Shown: positions 40,900-49,550 of the stretch, one piece after another
Layout: every line of letters begins with the position of its first letter
How positions within the stretch are numbered: the first letter of the stretch is position 1
Origin: an uncultured Collinsella sp.
Lineage (GTDB): Bacteria > Actinomycetota > Coriobacteriia > Coriobacteriales > Coriobacteriaceae
Assembly (NCBI GenBank): GCA_934668695.1
Contig: CAKUOD010000009.1
Span: 1 to 64,000, forward strand
DNA length: 64,000 nucleotides
Reading direction: 5' to 3'
Made by a program: the position numbers and the translations under genes
The notes under the pieces: generated by a model
What the model saw: only the letters and a program-made list of their open reading frames with translations
Databases searched by the model: none
What the model was told of the DNA's origin: nothing

Positions 40900-42366
40900 A
40901 TGCGTATCTACAACAGCGCTACCCATAAAAAGGAAGAGTTCCAGCCCATCGAGTCCGGCAAGGTCCGCATGTACGTGTGCGGCCCCACGGTCTACGACAA
41001 CATCCACATCGGCAATGCCCGCACGTTCATCAGCTTTGACGTGATTCGTCGCTGGCTCATCGCGAGCGGCTACGAGGTCACGTTCGCCCAGAACCTCACC
41101 GATGTCGATGACAAGATCATCAAGCGCGCCAACGAGCAGGGCCGCACGGCCGCCGAGGTCGCGACGGAGTTCTCCGACAAGTTCATTGGCGTCATGCGCG
41201 CTGCCAACGTGCTCGATCCCGATGTGCGTCCCCGCGCCACCAAGGAGATCGGCCCCATGATCGCCATGATCAAGACGCTTATCGAGCAGGGCCACGCTTA
41301 CGCAGCCGATAACGGCGATGTGTACTTTGCCGTGCGCAGCGATCCCAACTATGGTCAGGTCTCGGGCCGCAACATCGACGACCTTATGGTTGGCGCGCGC
41401 ATCGAGGAGAACGAGGACAAGAACGACCCGCTCGACTTTGCCCTGTGGAAGGCCGCCAAGCCCGGCGAGCCCAGCTGGCCGAGCCCCTGGGGCGAGGGCC
41501 GTCCCGGTTGGCACACCGAGTGCGCCGCCATGGTGCATCGCTACCTGGGTACTCCGATCGACATCCACGGCGGCGGCTCCGACCTTGCCTTCCCGCATCA
41601 CGAGAACGAGTGCGCTCAGGCCACCTGCGCCTGGCACCAGGGCTTCTCCAACACCTGGATGCACACGGGCATGCTGCTGGTAGACGGCGAGAAGATGTCC
41701 AAGTCGCTCGGCAACTTCTTTACGCTGGCCGAGGTCCTCGAGCAGCACTCCGCTGCCGCTCTGCGCCTTCTGATGCTGCAGACGAGCTATCGCTCGCCGC
41801 TCGACTTTTCTTGGGAGCGCCTGGAGGGTGCCGAGAATTCGCTCACGCGTATTGCCGGTACGGTCGAGAACCTGCGCTGGGCCGCGAACCATGCGACGGC
41901 CGATGCCGATGAGGCAGCATCCGAGGCGTTTGCCGCCAAGGCCGCCGAGACCCGTGCCACCTTTAAGGAGTGCATGGACGACGACTTTAACACCGCTGGT
42001 GCCATGGGTGCCGTCTTTGGCTTTGTGACCGAGTGCAACCAGTACCTGGAGCAGGCGGGCGACGCTGCCGACAAGGCCGCCGCGCTTGCCGCTGCCGACA
42101 CGCTGGCCGAGCTGCTCGATACGTTTGGTGTTGAGCTCCCCGAGCCCAAGGTCGAGTTGCCGCTGGGCCTGCTGGGCGTTGCCGCCGGCCTGGTCGCCTA
42201 CACGGGCGACGACGTGGACGAGGCCGCTGCCAAGATTCTCGAGGCCCGCGCCGAGGCCCGCGCCGCCAAGAACTGGGATCTGGCCGACGCCATCCGCGAC
42301 CAGCTCAAGGACCTGGGCCTGACGATTGAAGATACGGCCGCGGGTACTCGTATTAAGAGTCTCTAG
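40900..42366 (+). CDS. cysS: cysteinyl-tRNA synthetase
   Basis: Charges tRNA-Cys. 488 residues, class I. HIGH motif as HIGN in CGPTVYDNIHIGNARTF (27-43), KMSKS loop DGEKMSKSLGNFF near 265, zinc ligands in GGWHTEC and HHENECAQ. The C-terminal DALR-like helical domain is somewhat Ala-rich (about 330-440). Starts three bases after ispF, in the same operon. Confidence 0.96.
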   Translation: MRIYNSATHKKEEFQPIESGKVRMYVCGPTVYDNIHIGNARTFISFDVIRRWLIASGYEVTFAQNLTDVDDKIIKRANEQGRTAAEVATEFSDKFIGVMRAANVLDPDVRPRATKEIGPMIAMIKTLIEQGHAYAADNGDVYFAVRSDPNYGQVSGRNIDDLMVGARIEENEDKNDPLDFALWKAAKPGEPSWPSPWGEGRPGWHTECAAMVHRYLGTPIDIHGGGSDLAFPHHENECAQATCAWHQGFSNTWMHTGMLLVDGEKMSKSLGNFFTLAEVLEQHSAAALRLLMLQTSYRSPLDFSWERLEGAENSLTRIAGTVENLRWAANHATADADEAASEAFAAKAAETRATFKECMDDDFNTAGAMGAVFGFVTECNQYLEQAGDAADKAAALAAADTLAELLDTFGVELPEPKVELPLGLLGVAAGLVAYTGDDVDEAAAKILEARAEARAAKNWDLADAIRDQLKDLGLTIEDTAAGTRIKSL

Positions 42367-42372
42367 TATTTG

Positions 42373-42475
42373 TCGACCGTTCGAGGTGCGGCAGATTGCC
42401 TTGAAAGAGGAGGGCATAGACCTGGTGGTCATGCCCGACGATTGAAAGGCAAGGTGCCGTGGCTCGGACGGTCGA
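42373..42475. repeat. long structured hairpin element, copy C
   Basis: Outer stem TCGACCGTTCGAG (42373-42385) with CTCGGACGGTCGA (42463-42475), then GGC/GCC, TTGCCTT/AAGGCAA, GGGCAT/ATGCCC and GACC-TGGT-GGTC. Internal loops AGA opposite GGT match the minus-strand form of copies A and B. It fills the cysS-rlmB gap. Confidence 0.75.
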
Positions 42476-42509
42476 TTCTTGTTCGTTATCTATTTAAGGA
42501 GGCCGTTTT

Positions 42510-43424
42510 ATGGCCGACAACCGCAAGCGTGCACCGCGCGGAGGCAAGCAGACTGCTTCTGCCTCGCGTCCGACTCGCCGCAACGACCGCGCTGCCGCTC
42601 CCAAGGGCCAGCGCGAGCGCTCACAGGCTGCTCGCCCGCAGCGCGAGCGTAGCCGCGATAACGTCCAGGTTCCCAAGGGCGAATTTATCGAAGGTCGTCG
42701 TGCTGCCGCCGAGGCACTACGTACCGGCTTTCCCGTCAAGTGCGCGCTCATCGCCGAGGGCGGGGAGCGCGATGCCGCCTTGTCGCGCCTGGTCGACGAC
42801 CTCAACGCCGCGGGCGTCCGCATTAAGTATGTGCCGCGCGCGCAGCTCGATGCACTGTCGAGCCATGGCGCTCACCAGGGCATTGCGCTCGAGGTTGGCA
42901 ACTTCCCCTATGCCGATGTCGCCGATATTCTCGACCGCGCAGGCGAGGGCCCGGCACTTGTCGTGGTGCTCGACCACGTGACTGACGACGGCAACTTTGG
43001 CGCCATCGTGCGCTCCGCTGAGGTTGTGGGCGCGGCGGGCGTCATCATCGCCAACAAGCGTGCCGCCGGCGTGACCGTGGGCAGCTACAAGACTTCAGCC
43101 GGCGCCGTCATGCATCTGCCTATCGCGCAGGTGCCCAACATCGCTCGTGCGCTCGACGACCTCAAGGCCGCCGGCTTTTGGGTGGGCGGTGCCTCCGAGC
43201 ACGCCGAAGGCAGTTGCTGGGATGCTCCCTTCGAGGGCCGCGTGGCGCTCGTCATGGGCTCCGAGGGCGACGGCATCTCGCGCCTGGTGCTCGAGAAATG
43301 CGACTTTTTGACCAAGCTTCCCCAGCGCGGCATGACCGAGAGCCTCAATGTTGCCCAGGCGACCACGGCGCTGTGCTTTGAGTGGCTGCGCTGCAACGCC
43401 GGCGAGCTCATGGGGGAGGAGTAG
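42510..43424 (+). CDS. rlmB: 23S rRNA (guanosine-2'-O-) methyltransferase, RlmB/TrmH family
   Basis: SPOUT-class methyltransferase, probably for G2251 of 23S rRNA. 304 residues. Residues 1-58 are an Arg/Lys/Gly-rich disordered extension likely to help RNA binding. The substrate-binding domain follows (GEFIEGRRAAAEALRTG). The catalytic trefoil knot includes LDHVTDDGNFGAIVRSAEVVG, VMGSEGDGISRLVLEKCD and MTESLNVAQATTALCFEW. AAGGAGG precedes the ATG. Ends four bases before the next gene. Confidence 0.92.
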   Translation: MADNRKRAPRGGKQTASASRPTRRNDRAAAPKGQRERSQAARPQRERSRDNVQVPKGEFIEGRRAAAEALRTGFPVKCALIAEGGERDAALSRLVDDLNAAGVRIKYVPRAQLDALSSHGAHQGIALEVGNFPYADVADILDRAGEGPALVVVLDHVTDDGNFGAIVRSAEVVGAAGVIIANKRAAGVTVGSYKTSAGAVMHLPIAQVPNIARALDDLKAAGFWVGGASEHAEGSCWDAPFEGRVALVMGSEGDGISRLVLEKCDFLTKLPQRGMTESLNVAQATTALCFEWLRCNAGELMGEE

Positions 43425-43427
43425 CGC

Positions 43428-44105
43428 ATGTCCAAAAAGAACCGTGCCAAGTCCAAGGCCAAGCGCTTTGGTGAGGGCTCGGCCAAGCCGATTGTTTCGG
43501 CCGCGACCTACGGCGTGGGCGGCAATGCGTTTGCGCAGGCTATCGCTGACCCAGTCTCGACGGTGCACTCCAACAAGCCCGAGCTGCTGGTGGTCGACGG
43601 CTACAACGTGATCCACTGCACGCCGCGCTACGAAAAGCTCGTGTACGACCATTCCGACGATCCGTATTCCAGCGACGTCCACGACATGGCTCGTACTGCG
43701 CTCATCAACGATGTCGCGGCGTTTGCCCAGGGCCGTTACGAGGCCGTGATCGTGTTCGACGGCGCGGGCAACATCTCCAGCGAGCGCCCCAACCTACCGG
43801 CCCGCGGCGTGCGCATTGAGTTTTCGCCGACGGGCGTTTCTGCCGATACCGTGGTGCAGAAGCTCTGCATCGAGGCGCGCGAGGAAGGCCGCGCGTGCTC
43901 CGTGGTGTCGAGCGACGGCACAATTCAAGCCGTCGTCATGGGCAAGGGTGTTACGCGCATCTCGAGCCGCATGCTGGTGGACGAGATCAAGCAGATTGAT
44001 AACGACGTTCACGAGGTAGAGGAAGCCCCGCAGATCAAGATGACTCTGGGCAGTCGCCTGAGCCCCGATGCCCTGGCCAAGCTCAAGGCGTTGCGCGGAC
44101 GGTAG
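43428..44105 (+). CDS. yacP: YacP-like NYN-domain ribonuclease (DUF901)
   Basis: A 225-residue protein. The N-terminal basic stretch (SKKNRAKSKAKRFGEG) precedes the NYN/PIN-like domain: LLVVDGYNVIHCTPR (about 45-60), DVAAFAQGRYEAVIVFDGAG and SSDGTIQAVVMGKGVTRISS. Bacillus Rae1/YacP cleaves mRNA on the ribosome. The rlmB-yacP order is the same as in Bacillus. Confidence 0.85.
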   Translation: MSKKNRAKSKAKRFGEGSAKPIVSAATYGVGGNAFAQAIADPVSTVHSNKPELLVVDGYNVIHCTPRYEKLVYDHSDDPYSSDVHDMARTALINDVAAFAQGRYEAVIVFDGAGNISSERPNLPARGVRIEFSPTGVSADTVVQKLCIEAREEGRACSVVSSDGTIQAVVMGKGVTRISSRMLVDEIKQIDNDVHEVEEAPQIKMTLGSRLSPDALAKLKALRGR

Positions 44106-44282
44106 GGGATTATCCATAGAGACCTGTTTCCCAATTGGCCGGCCCGTTGATTTGTAATCAATGGACTGTGGGTTGCCGTCGCCAAAACGAATAGTTTTGA
44201 GATGTGGTCGGTCAAAGGGTCTGTTGCGCCTCGTCTGCAATTCCTTTATTCTTAACAGGCTTCGCGCGAAAGCGCCAAGTGT

Positions 44283-44357
44283 GCCAGTGTGGCGCAACGG
44301 TAGCGCAACTGATTTGTAATCAGTGGGTTGCAGGTTCGATTCCTGTCACTGGCTCCA
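44283..44357 (+). tRNA. tRNA-Thr (anticodon TGT)
   Basis: 75 nt with encoded CCA. Acceptor GCCAGTG/CACTGGC, anticodon arm CTGA-TTTGTAA-TCAG giving TGT, T-arm CAGG-TTCGATT-CCTG. A similar anticodon-arm sequence (TTGATTTGTAATCAA) occurs alone at about 44143, possibly a tRNA remnant. Confidence 0.93.
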
Positions 44358-44450
44358 TGAAAGTTTCGGGCTCTGTCTCTATATGGGACAGGGCCCGTTT
44401 CTTATTTTGGTGAGTTATCAGGCTCAGCGTCCTTCTCGTTTCCCAATTTA

Positions 44451-44586
44451 TCTCAATCTGTAACACCAAGACGGTTTAATCGTATCTAACTGTTACAGAT
44501 CGAGACAATGCCAGGTGCCATCAGAAAAACATCTCGATCTGTAACAGATAGGGGAGGAATAACCCTCTTACTGTTACAGATCGAGA
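44451..44586. repeat. four alternating copies of CTGTTACAGATCGAGA
   Basis: Reverse 44451-44465 (one mismatch), forward 44490-44505, reverse 44532-44547, forward 44571-44586. Centres are about 40 bp apart. Neighbouring copies can pair as two stem-loops. In the 680-base gap between tRNA-Thr and tRNA-Tyr, which holds no gene. Confidence 0.75.
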
Positions 44587-44669
44587 CTGAAGCCGGGGCG
44601 AGGTTGGTCATCGTCATCGAGCGCGGATATTCGGACACACGAGAGTGGAAAATCTCCCGCCTGGAGAAT

Positions 44670-44732
44670 GAGCGTGGATAATCTGCCACTTTGGACTCGA
44701 TGGAACGGCAAAGTGGGAGAAAATCCACGCTC
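44670..44732. repeat. 24-bp inverted repeat (GAGCGTGGAT family)
   Basis: Arms 44670-44693 and 44709-44732, pairing at about 21 of 24 positions, loop 15. A further related fragment (GTGGAAAATCTCCCGC) lies just before at 44645-44660. REP-like. Confidence 0.7.
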
Positions 44733-44947
44733 GATTCTGACGCGGAAGTTCGATCTTGACCTATATATAGGTGCAAATAAGCCGTTATCGAAGTTCGATC
44801 CTGAAGGTGTACTCCACTACGCCAAAGTGTTCCCTTGGGAAATGTCATCAGTGCAGCAAAATCCACCGTCCTTCATATCCAAACTCAATAAAACCGCAGG
44901 TCAAAGGTATATAGATACGCCCGGCACCGTGTATCTAGAGGTTTTCG

Positions 44948-44977
44948 TTGACAGCCCCCAAGGTTGCATCGTATTAT
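44948..44977 (+). promoter_or_regulatory. promoter of the tRNA-tuf operon
   Basis: -35 TTGACA (44948-44953), 18-bp spacer, -10 TATTAT (44972-44977), about 60 bases before tRNA-Tyr. A near-consensus promoter appropriate for stable RNA and tuf. Confidence 0.75.
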
Positions 44978-45039
44978 CTTTTTCGTTCGCGGGGGCGGCG
45001 GTCCAAAAGACCAAAGAACCTGCGAATACTTGAACGATT

Positions 45040-45121
45040 GGGAGTTTGCCCGAGTGGTTAATGGGGACGGGCTGTAAACCCGTTGGCTCTGCCTACATAG
45101 GTTCGAATCCTATAGCTCCCA
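45040..45121 (+). tRNA. tRNA-Tyr (anticodon GTA)
   Basis: 82 nt without encoded CCA (ACCC follows). Acceptor GGGAGTT/AGCTCCC with one G-T pair, anticodon arm ACGGG-CTGTAAA-CCCGT giving GTA, long class II variable arm, T-arm ATAGG-TTCGAAT-CCTAT. Confidence 0.93.
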
Positions 45122-45131
45122 CCCGTCAAGT

Positions 45132-45207
45132 GCCTGTATAGCTCAGTCGGTAGAGCACTTCGTTGGTAACGAAGAGGTCACCAGTTCAAGTCTGGTTGCA
45201 GGCTCCA
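45132..45207 (+). tRNA. tRNA-Thr (anticodon GGT)
   Basis: 76 nt with encoded CCA. Acceptor GCCTGTA/TGCAGGC, anticodon arm CTTCG-TTGGTAA-CGAAG giving GGT. Second gene of the tRNA-Tyr-Thr-Met-tuf unit, an arrangement also seen as tyrU-glyT-thrT-tufB in E. coli. Confidence 0.95.
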
Positions 45208-45210
45208 TCC

Positions 45211-45287
45211 GGCGGTGTAGCTCAGTTGGTTAGAGCACACGGTTCATACCCGTGGCGTCACTGGTTCGAATCCAGTCACCGCTACCA
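45211..45287 (+). tRNA. tRNA-Met (anticodon CAT), elongator type
   Basis: 77 nt with encoded CCA. Acceptor GGCGGTG/CACCGCT with G1-U72, anticodon arm CACGG-TTCATAC-CCGTG giving CAT. It lacks the initiator C1-A72 mismatch, so it is elongator Met; a lysidine-modified Ile tRNA cannot be fully excluded. Confidence 0.9.
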
Positions 45288-45298
45288 TAGGTAACACG

Positions 45299-45329
45299 GT
45301 GGCTTCTCAATAGTATGTTGAGAGGCCAC
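45299..45329 (+). other. stem-loop in the tuf leader
   Basis: GTGGCTTCTCAA (45299-45310) pairs with TTGAGAGGCCAC (45318-45329), 12 bp with one G-T. No U-tract, so more likely an RNA-processing or stability element between tRNA-Met and tuf than a terminator. Confidence 0.55.
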
Positions 45330-45383
45330 TATGGTATAAAGGCAAAGTCCCGTCCGGGGACGACCTGTTTAGAGGAGGGCTTT

Positions 45384-46574
45384 ATGGCCAAAGAGAAGTT
45401 TGAGCGCACTAAGCCGCATGTTAACATCGGCACCATTGGTCACGTCGACCACGGCAAGACCACGCTGACCGCTGCCATCACCAAGGTTCTCTCCGAGACC
45501 GAGGGCTGCAAGGCTGACTTCACTGCGTTCGAGAACATCGACAAGGCTCCCGAGGAGCGCGAGCGCGGCATTACGATCTCCGTCTCCCACGTCGAGTACG
45601 AGACTGCTGCCCGTCACTACGCTCACGTTGACTGCCCGGGCCACGCTGACTACGTCAAGAACATGATCTCCGGTGCTGCTCAGATGGACGGCGCTATCCT
45701 GGTCATCGCCGCTACCGACGGCCCCATGGCTCAGACCCGCGAGCACATCCTGCTCGCCCGTCAGGTCGGCGTTCCCTACATCGTCGTCTTCCTGAACAAG
45801 TGCGACATGGTCGACGATGACGAGCTCATCGACCTCGTCGAGATGGAGACCCGTGAGCTCCTCTCCGAGTACGATTTCCCCGGCGACGACATCCCCGTCA
45901 TCCGTGGTTCCGCTCTGGGCGCTCTCGAGGGCGACGCCAAGTGGATGGACGCCATTCGCGAGCTCATGAACGCCGTCGACGAGTACATCCCGACGCCTGC
46001 TCGTAACAACGACCTCCCGTTCCTGATGGCCGTTGAGGACGTTATGACCATCTCCGGCCGTGGTACCGTTGCTACCGGCCGTGTCGAGCGCGGTGAGCTC
46101 AAGCTCAACGAGCCCGTCGAGATCGTCGGCATCAAGGATACCCAGAACACCGTTGTTACCGGTATCGAGATGTTCCGTAAGTCCATGGACTTCTGCGAGG
46201 CTGGCGACAACGTCGGTCTGCTGCTCCGCGGCATCAAGCGCGAGGACATCGAGCGCGGCCAGGTTCTCTGCAAGCCCGGTTCGGTTACCCCGCACACCAA
46301 GTTCACCGGCGAGATCTACGTTCTGACCAAGGAGGAGGGCGGCCGTCACACCCCGTTCTTCGATGGTTATCGTCCTCAGTTCTACTTCCGTACCACCGAC
46401 GTTACCGGTACGGTCAAGCTCCCCGAGGGCACCGAGATGGCTATGCCTGGTGACCACATCACCATCGAGGGCGACCTCATCCACCCGATCGCCATGGAGG
46501 AGGGCCTGCGCTTCGCTATCCGCGAGGGTGGCCACACCGTCGGTTCGGGCATCGTCTCCACGATCATTGAGTAA
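45384..46574 (+). CDS. tuf: elongation factor Tu
   Basis: Delivers aminoacyl-tRNA to the ribosome as a GTP complex. 396 residues. G1 [13 protein letters not shown] (19-31), switch [16 protein letters not shown]3 [13 protein letters not shown]4 NKCDMVD, G5 SALGALEGD; domains 2 and 3 follow ([30 protein letters not shown]). AGAGGAGG precedes the ATG; upstream in-frame codons belong to the leader. Strong codon bias as expected for a highly expressed gene. Confidence 0.98.
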   Translation: MAKEKFERTKPHVNIGTIGHVDHGKTTLTAAITKVLSETEGCKADFTAFENIDKAPEERERGITISVSHVEYETAARHYAHVDCPGHADYVKNMISGAAQMDGAILVIAATDGPMAQTREHILLARQVGVPYIVVFLNKCDMVDDDELIDLVEMETRELLSEYDFPGDDIPVIRGSALGALEGDAKWMDAIRELMNAVDEYIPTPARNNDLPFLMAVEDVMTISGRGTVATGRVERGELKLNEPVEIVGIKDTQNTVVTGIEMFRKSMDFCEAGDNVGLLLRGIKREDIERGQVLCKPGSVTPHTKFTGEIYVLTKEEGGRHTPFFDGYRPQFYFRTTDVTGTVKLPEGTEMAMPGDHITIEGDLIHPIAMEEGLRFAIREGGHTVGSGIVSTIIE

Positions 46575-46601
46575 ATTAGCTCTTTGATATAGCTGACTTA
46601 G

Positions 46602-46638
46602 AGAACCCGGCACTTATATGGGTGCCGGGTTCTTTTCT
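46602..46638 (+). terminator. tuf terminator
   Basis: AGAACCCGGCAC (46602-46613) and GTGCCGGGTTCT (46622-46633), perfect 12-bp stem, followed by TTTTCT. Confidence 0.92.
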
Positions 46639-46778
46639 GCAATGGATATTGAGCCGTTGCTGGTGTCGAGAGGATCGATAATGGTCCTGGATGCACCGTC
46701 GATTAGCTCTCGATGGCTTTATTGATGTGTTCCAAATATGAATGGATCCACCGAGAACCAATTGACTCGAGGTTTTCA

Positions 46779-46806
46779 TTGACAGCACTTACGTAGAGCT
46801 GATAAA
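46779..46806 (+). promoter_or_regulatory. promoter upstream of rpmG
   Basis: -35 TTGACA (46779-46784), 16-bp spacer, -10 GATAAA (46801-46806). About 50 bases before the rpmG start; likely drives rpmG-tRNA-Trp-secE-nusG. Confidence 0.6.
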
Positions 46807-46853
46807 GTAACAACTCGTGCCCGTACGGGGCGGAAATGAAAGGTTCAGGATAC

Positions 46854-47003
46854 ATGCGTACTCTAGTTACTCTTGCGTGCACTGAGTGCAAGCGCCGCAA
46901 CTATACGACCACCAAGAACAAGTCGACCATGCCTGATCGTATGGAGATCAAGAAGTATTGCCCCTGGTGCCGTCACCACACGCTGCACAAAGAGACTCGC
47001 TAG
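46854..47003 (+). CDS. rpmG: 50S ribosomal protein L33
   Basis: A 49-residue ribosomal protein too short for most ORF listings. [20 protein letters not shown], with zinc-binding pairs Cys9/Cys12 and Cys36/Cys39 (CPWC), marks the C+ (zinc-containing) form. An in-frame ATG six codons upstream (46836) is possible, but the 46854 start gives the standard N terminus. The rpmG-(tRNA-Trp)-secE-nusG order is widely conserved. Confidence 0.95.
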   Translation: MRTLVTLACTECKRRNYTTTKNKSTMPDRMEIKKYCPWCRHHTLHKETR

Positions 47004-47016
47004 TCTCTAGTCATAT

Positions 47017-47092
47017 ACGCCAGTAGTTCAATTGGTAGAGCATCGGTCTCCAAAACCGAGTGTTGAGGGTTCGAGTCCTTCCTGGCGTGCCA
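47017..47092 (+). tRNA. tRNA-Trp (anticodon CCA)
   Basis: 76 nt with encoded CCA. Acceptor ACGCCAG/CTGGCGT, anticodon arm TCGGT-CTCCAAA-ACCGA giving CCA, discriminator G. Lies between rpmG and secE as in many Gram-positive bacteria. Confidence 0.95.
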
Positions 47093-47101
47093 GTCATTAT
47101 T

Positions 47102-47132
47102 CCGTAAGCTCCCACTTGGGGGCTTACGGTTT
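47102..47132 (+). terminator. hairpin after tRNA-Trp
   Basis: CCGTAAGCTCCC (47102-47113) pairs with GGGGGCTTACGG (47118-47129), followed by TTTACT. Weak U-tract: partial terminator or processing site before secE. Confidence 0.6.
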
Positions 47133-47168
47133 ACTCATGTATAAGCGCATTGCGCGGAGGTAACCCAA

Positions 47169-47507
47169 ATGGCCAACAAGAAGAACAAGAAGAAGGCACA
47201 GCAGCCGGCGCCTGCCAACAACGCTGCCGCCAACTCCAAGGTTGAGGCCAAGAAGGCCGTTGCCAAGAAGAACGAGAAGGCTGCGAAGTCCAAGAAGAAC
47301 GAGAAGCCTGGTTTCTTCGCCCGCACCAAGAAGTATTTCGCTTCGGTCAAGTCCGAGATGAAGCGTGTCACGTGGCCCGATAAGAAGGAGCTCGTGAACT
47401 ACTCGGTCGTCGTTTGCGCTTCTTTGATCGTCGTCGGCGTCGTCATCGCTCTGCTCGATGCTGGCTTTGGCGAGGCTCTTGCTCTGTTCTCTGGATTGAG
47501 GGGCTAA
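47169..47507 (+). CDS. secE: preprotein translocase subunit SecE
   Basis: Single-span stabilising subunit of SecYEG. 112 residues. The first 50 are a Lys/Ala-rich cytoplasmic extension (KKNKKKAQQPAPANNAAAN), then the conserved YFASVKSEMKRVTWPDKKELVNYS amphipathic region, and one membrane helix (VVVCASLIVVGVVIALLDAG). CGGAGG precedes the ATG. Three bases before nusG. Confidence 0.95.
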   Translation: MANKKNKKKAQQPAPANNAAANSKVEAKKAVAKKNEKAAKSKKNEKPGFFARTKKYFASVKSEMKRVTWPDKKELVNYSVVVCASLIVVGVVIALLDAGFGEALALFSGLRG

Positions 47508-47510
47508 ACC

Positions 47511-48047
47511 ATGTCTAAGCGTTGGTACGTCGTTCACACTTACTCTGGATACGAGAACCGTGTTAAGTCCGATCTCGAGCATCGCATCGAGACTATGGGC
47601 ATGCAGGACCGTATCTTTGATATCGAGATTCCTATGGAGCGCGTCACCGAGATTAAAGAGGGTGGCAAGCGCGAGACCAAGGATTCCAAGATCTTCCCGG
47701 GTTATGTCCTGGTCCGCATGGAGATGGATGACGATGCTTGGACGTGTGTTCGCAACACGCCCGGCGTCACCGGTTTCCTAGGCGGCAACGGCAAGCCCGC
47801 TCCGCTTTCCCGTGACGAGTACAACAAAATGACTCGTCGTCCCGGTAAGGGCGATTCGCCCAAGCGCACCTCGGTTGATATTCAGGTCGGCACGTCCGTC
47901 CGCGTCACCGATGGCCCGCTTACCGACTTTGATGGCAAGGTCTCCGAGGTTAACACCGAGGCTGGCAAGCTCAAGGTCACGCTGATGATCTTTGGCCGCG
48001 AGACGCCGGTCGAGCTCGACTTTAACCAGGTCGCTGTCATCGCTTAA
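47511..48047 (+). CDS. nusG: transcription termination/antitermination factor NusG
   Basis: Binds RNA polymerase and couples it to Rho or the ribosome. 178 residues. NGN domain (WYVVHTYSGYENRVKSDLE to TPGVTGFLG), then the KOW domain with VRVTDGPLTDFDGKVSEVN. Short linker, no insertion domain. Confidence 0.96.
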   Translation: MSKRWYVVHTYSGYENRVKSDLEHRIETMGMQDRIFDIEIPMERVTEIKEGGKRETKDSKIFPGYVLVRMEMDDDAWTCVRNTPGVTGFLGGNGKPAPLSRDEYNKMTRRPGKGDSPKRTSVDIQVGTSVRVTDGPLTDFDGKVSEVNTEAGKLKVTLMIFGRETPVELDFNQVAVIA

Positions 48048-48167
48048 GTTTTCGTCCGTTCGCGCGAGCGTGCTTCTTCTGTGACTGCTCATCTCAGGAG
48101 TGCTTCTAACACGTGCGTGCTTACGATATAGCAAGTACTTCACACTCGTGATTCGAAAGGAATGACC

Positions 48168-48596
48168 ATGGCTGAGAAGAAGGTTGCCAACGTCATTAAG
48201 CTCCAGATTCCTGCTGGTGCCGCTAACCCCGCTCCTCCCGTCGGCCCCGCCCTGGGCGCTGCTGGCGTGAACATCATGCAGTTCTGCCAGGCCTTTAACG
48301 CCGAGACGCAGGACAAGAAGGGCGACATCATCCCCGTTGAGATCTCTGTCTACGAGGATAAGTCCTTCTCCTTCATCACCAAGACCCCGCCGGCGGCTCA
48401 CCTCATCAAGAAGGAGCTGAACCTCAAGTCTGGTTCCGCTAAGCCCCAGGCCGACAAGGTCGGTCAGCTCTCTCAGGAGCAGCTCACCAAGATCGCCGAG
48501 ATCAAGATGCCGGACCTCAATGCCAACGACATTGACGCCGCCAAGAAGATCATCGCCGGTACCGCCCGCTCCATGGGCGTCACCATCGCTGAGTAG
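48168..48596 (+). CDS. rplK: 50S ribosomal protein L11
   Basis: 142 residues. N-terminal [29 protein letters not shown], and the C-terminal rRNA-binding domain ending with [15 protein letters not shown]. The ATG at 48168 is at proper distance from AAAGGA; an ATG two codons earlier is too close. Stringent-response and GTPase-centre protein; in the usual nusG-rplK-rplA order. Confidence 0.97.
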   Translation: MAEKKVANVIKLQIPAGAANPAPPVGPALGAAGVNIMQFCQAFNAETQDKKGDIIPVEISVYEDKSFSFITKTPPAAHLIKKELNLKSGSAKPQADKVGQLSQEQLTKIAEIKMPDLNANDIDAAKKIIAGTARSMGVTIAE

Positions 48597-48614
48597 CGAT
48601 TTCTTTAGGTAATG

Positions 48615-48640
48615 ACGGGTGCTCCGACCGGGGCGCCCGT
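48615..48640 (+). other. hairpin between rplK and rplA
   Basis: ACGGGTGC (48615-48622) with GCGCCCGT (48633-48640), one G-T pair, followed by TATATG. Could be a weak terminator or part of an autoregulatory L1 mRNA site; I cannot tell which. Confidence 0.5.
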
Positions 48641-48713
48641 TATATGTGTGCAATAGGGCACACGATACGATGTGGGAGGGCTCACGCCCGTTTAACCACA
48701 GGAGGTAATGCAC

Positions 48714-49421
48714 ATGGCTAAGCATGGTAAGAGCTATAACGCCGCTGCCGAGAAGATCGACCGCGCCACGCTCTACACCCCCCTTCAGGCTGCCAAGCTC
48801 ATCAAGGAGCTCGACACCGCCAAGTTCGACGAGACCGTCGAGGCCCACTTCCGTCTGGGCATCGATACTCGTAAGGCTGACCAGAACATCCGTGGTTCCA
48901 TCTCCCTGCCCCACGGCACCGGCAAGACCGTTCGTGTTGCCGTCTTCGCCGAGGGCGAGAAGGCCCGCGAGGCCGAGGCTGCCGGCGCCGACATCATCGG
49001 TTCCGACGAGCTCGTCGCCCAGATCCAGAAGGGCGAGATCAACTTCGACGCCGCTATCGCTACGCCGAACATGATGGCCAAGGTTGGCCGCATCGGTAAG
49101 ATCCTTGGTCCCCGTGGCCTCATGCCGAACCCCAAGCTCGGCACCGTGACCATGGACGTCGCCAAGATGGTCTCCGAGCTCAAGGCTGGCCGCGTTGAGT
49201 ACCGCGCCGACCGTTACGGCATCTGCCACGTGCCCTTGGGCAAGAAGTCCTTCTCTGAGCAGCAGCTCGTCGAGAACTACGCTGCCCTGTACACCGAGAT
49301 CCTGCGCGTCAAGCCCTCTTCTGCTAAGGGCAAGTACGTCAAGTCCATCTCCGTGTCTTCCACCATGGGCCCTGGCGTCAAGGTCGATCCCGCTGTCCAG
49401 CGCGACTTCCTGGCTGAGTAA
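48714..49421 (+). CDS. rplA: 50S ribosomal protein L1
   Basis: 235 residues. [15 protein letters not shown] start, [23 protein letters not shown] core and [22 protein letters not shown] terminus. L1 normally represses its own operon by binding mRNA. ACAGGAGG precedes the ATG at 48714. rplJ and rplL do not follow. Confidence 0.97.
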   Translation: MAKHGKSYNAAAEKIDRATLYTPLQAAKLIKELDTAKFDETVEAHFRLGIDTRKADQNIRGSISLPHGTGKTVRVAVFAEGEKAREAEAAGADIIGSDELVAQIQKGEINFDAAIATPNMMAKVGRIGKILGPRGLMPNPKLGTVTMDVAKMVSELKAGRVEYRADRYGICHVPLGKKSFSEQQLVENYAALYTEILRVKPSSAKGKYVKSISVSSTMGPGVKVDPAVQRDFLAE

Positions 49422-49459
49422 CTGCTAGTTACTGCCTGAGCAAAGCAAGCATTGCTATA

Positions 49460-49500
49460 GAAACCCGCTTCTGCCTCGTGCAGGACCGGGTTTCTTGCTA
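49460..49500 (+). terminator. rplA terminator
   Basis: GAAACCCG (49460-49467) and CGGGTTTC (49487-49494), with an inner CTGC/GCAG stem, followed by TTGCT. Ends the ribosomal operon. Confidence 0.75.
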
Positions 49501-49510
49501 TCTCGGGGTA

Positions 49511-49550
49511 AAACCAACACGAAGGGGACAGTGTCCCCTTTGAGGTGGTT
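49511..49550. repeat. REP-like palindrome GGGGACA/TGTCCCC
   Basis: AAGGGGACA-G-TGTCCCCTT (49522-49540) inside AACCA...TGGTT arms. Overlaps the 3' end of the minus-strand phosphoesterase gene. Related to units at 52227-52267 and 55216-55256. Confidence 0.7.

Noticed and set aside
44133..44170. Second tRNA-Thr gene near 44143
   Set aside because: Only an anticodon-arm-like TTGATTTGTAATCAA is present; no D-arm, T-arm or acceptor can be formed.
44668..45033. 121-codon frame between tRNA-Thr and tRNA-Tyr
   Set aside because: It runs through an inverted repeat and the tRNA operon promoter; no ribosome site and no family resemblance.
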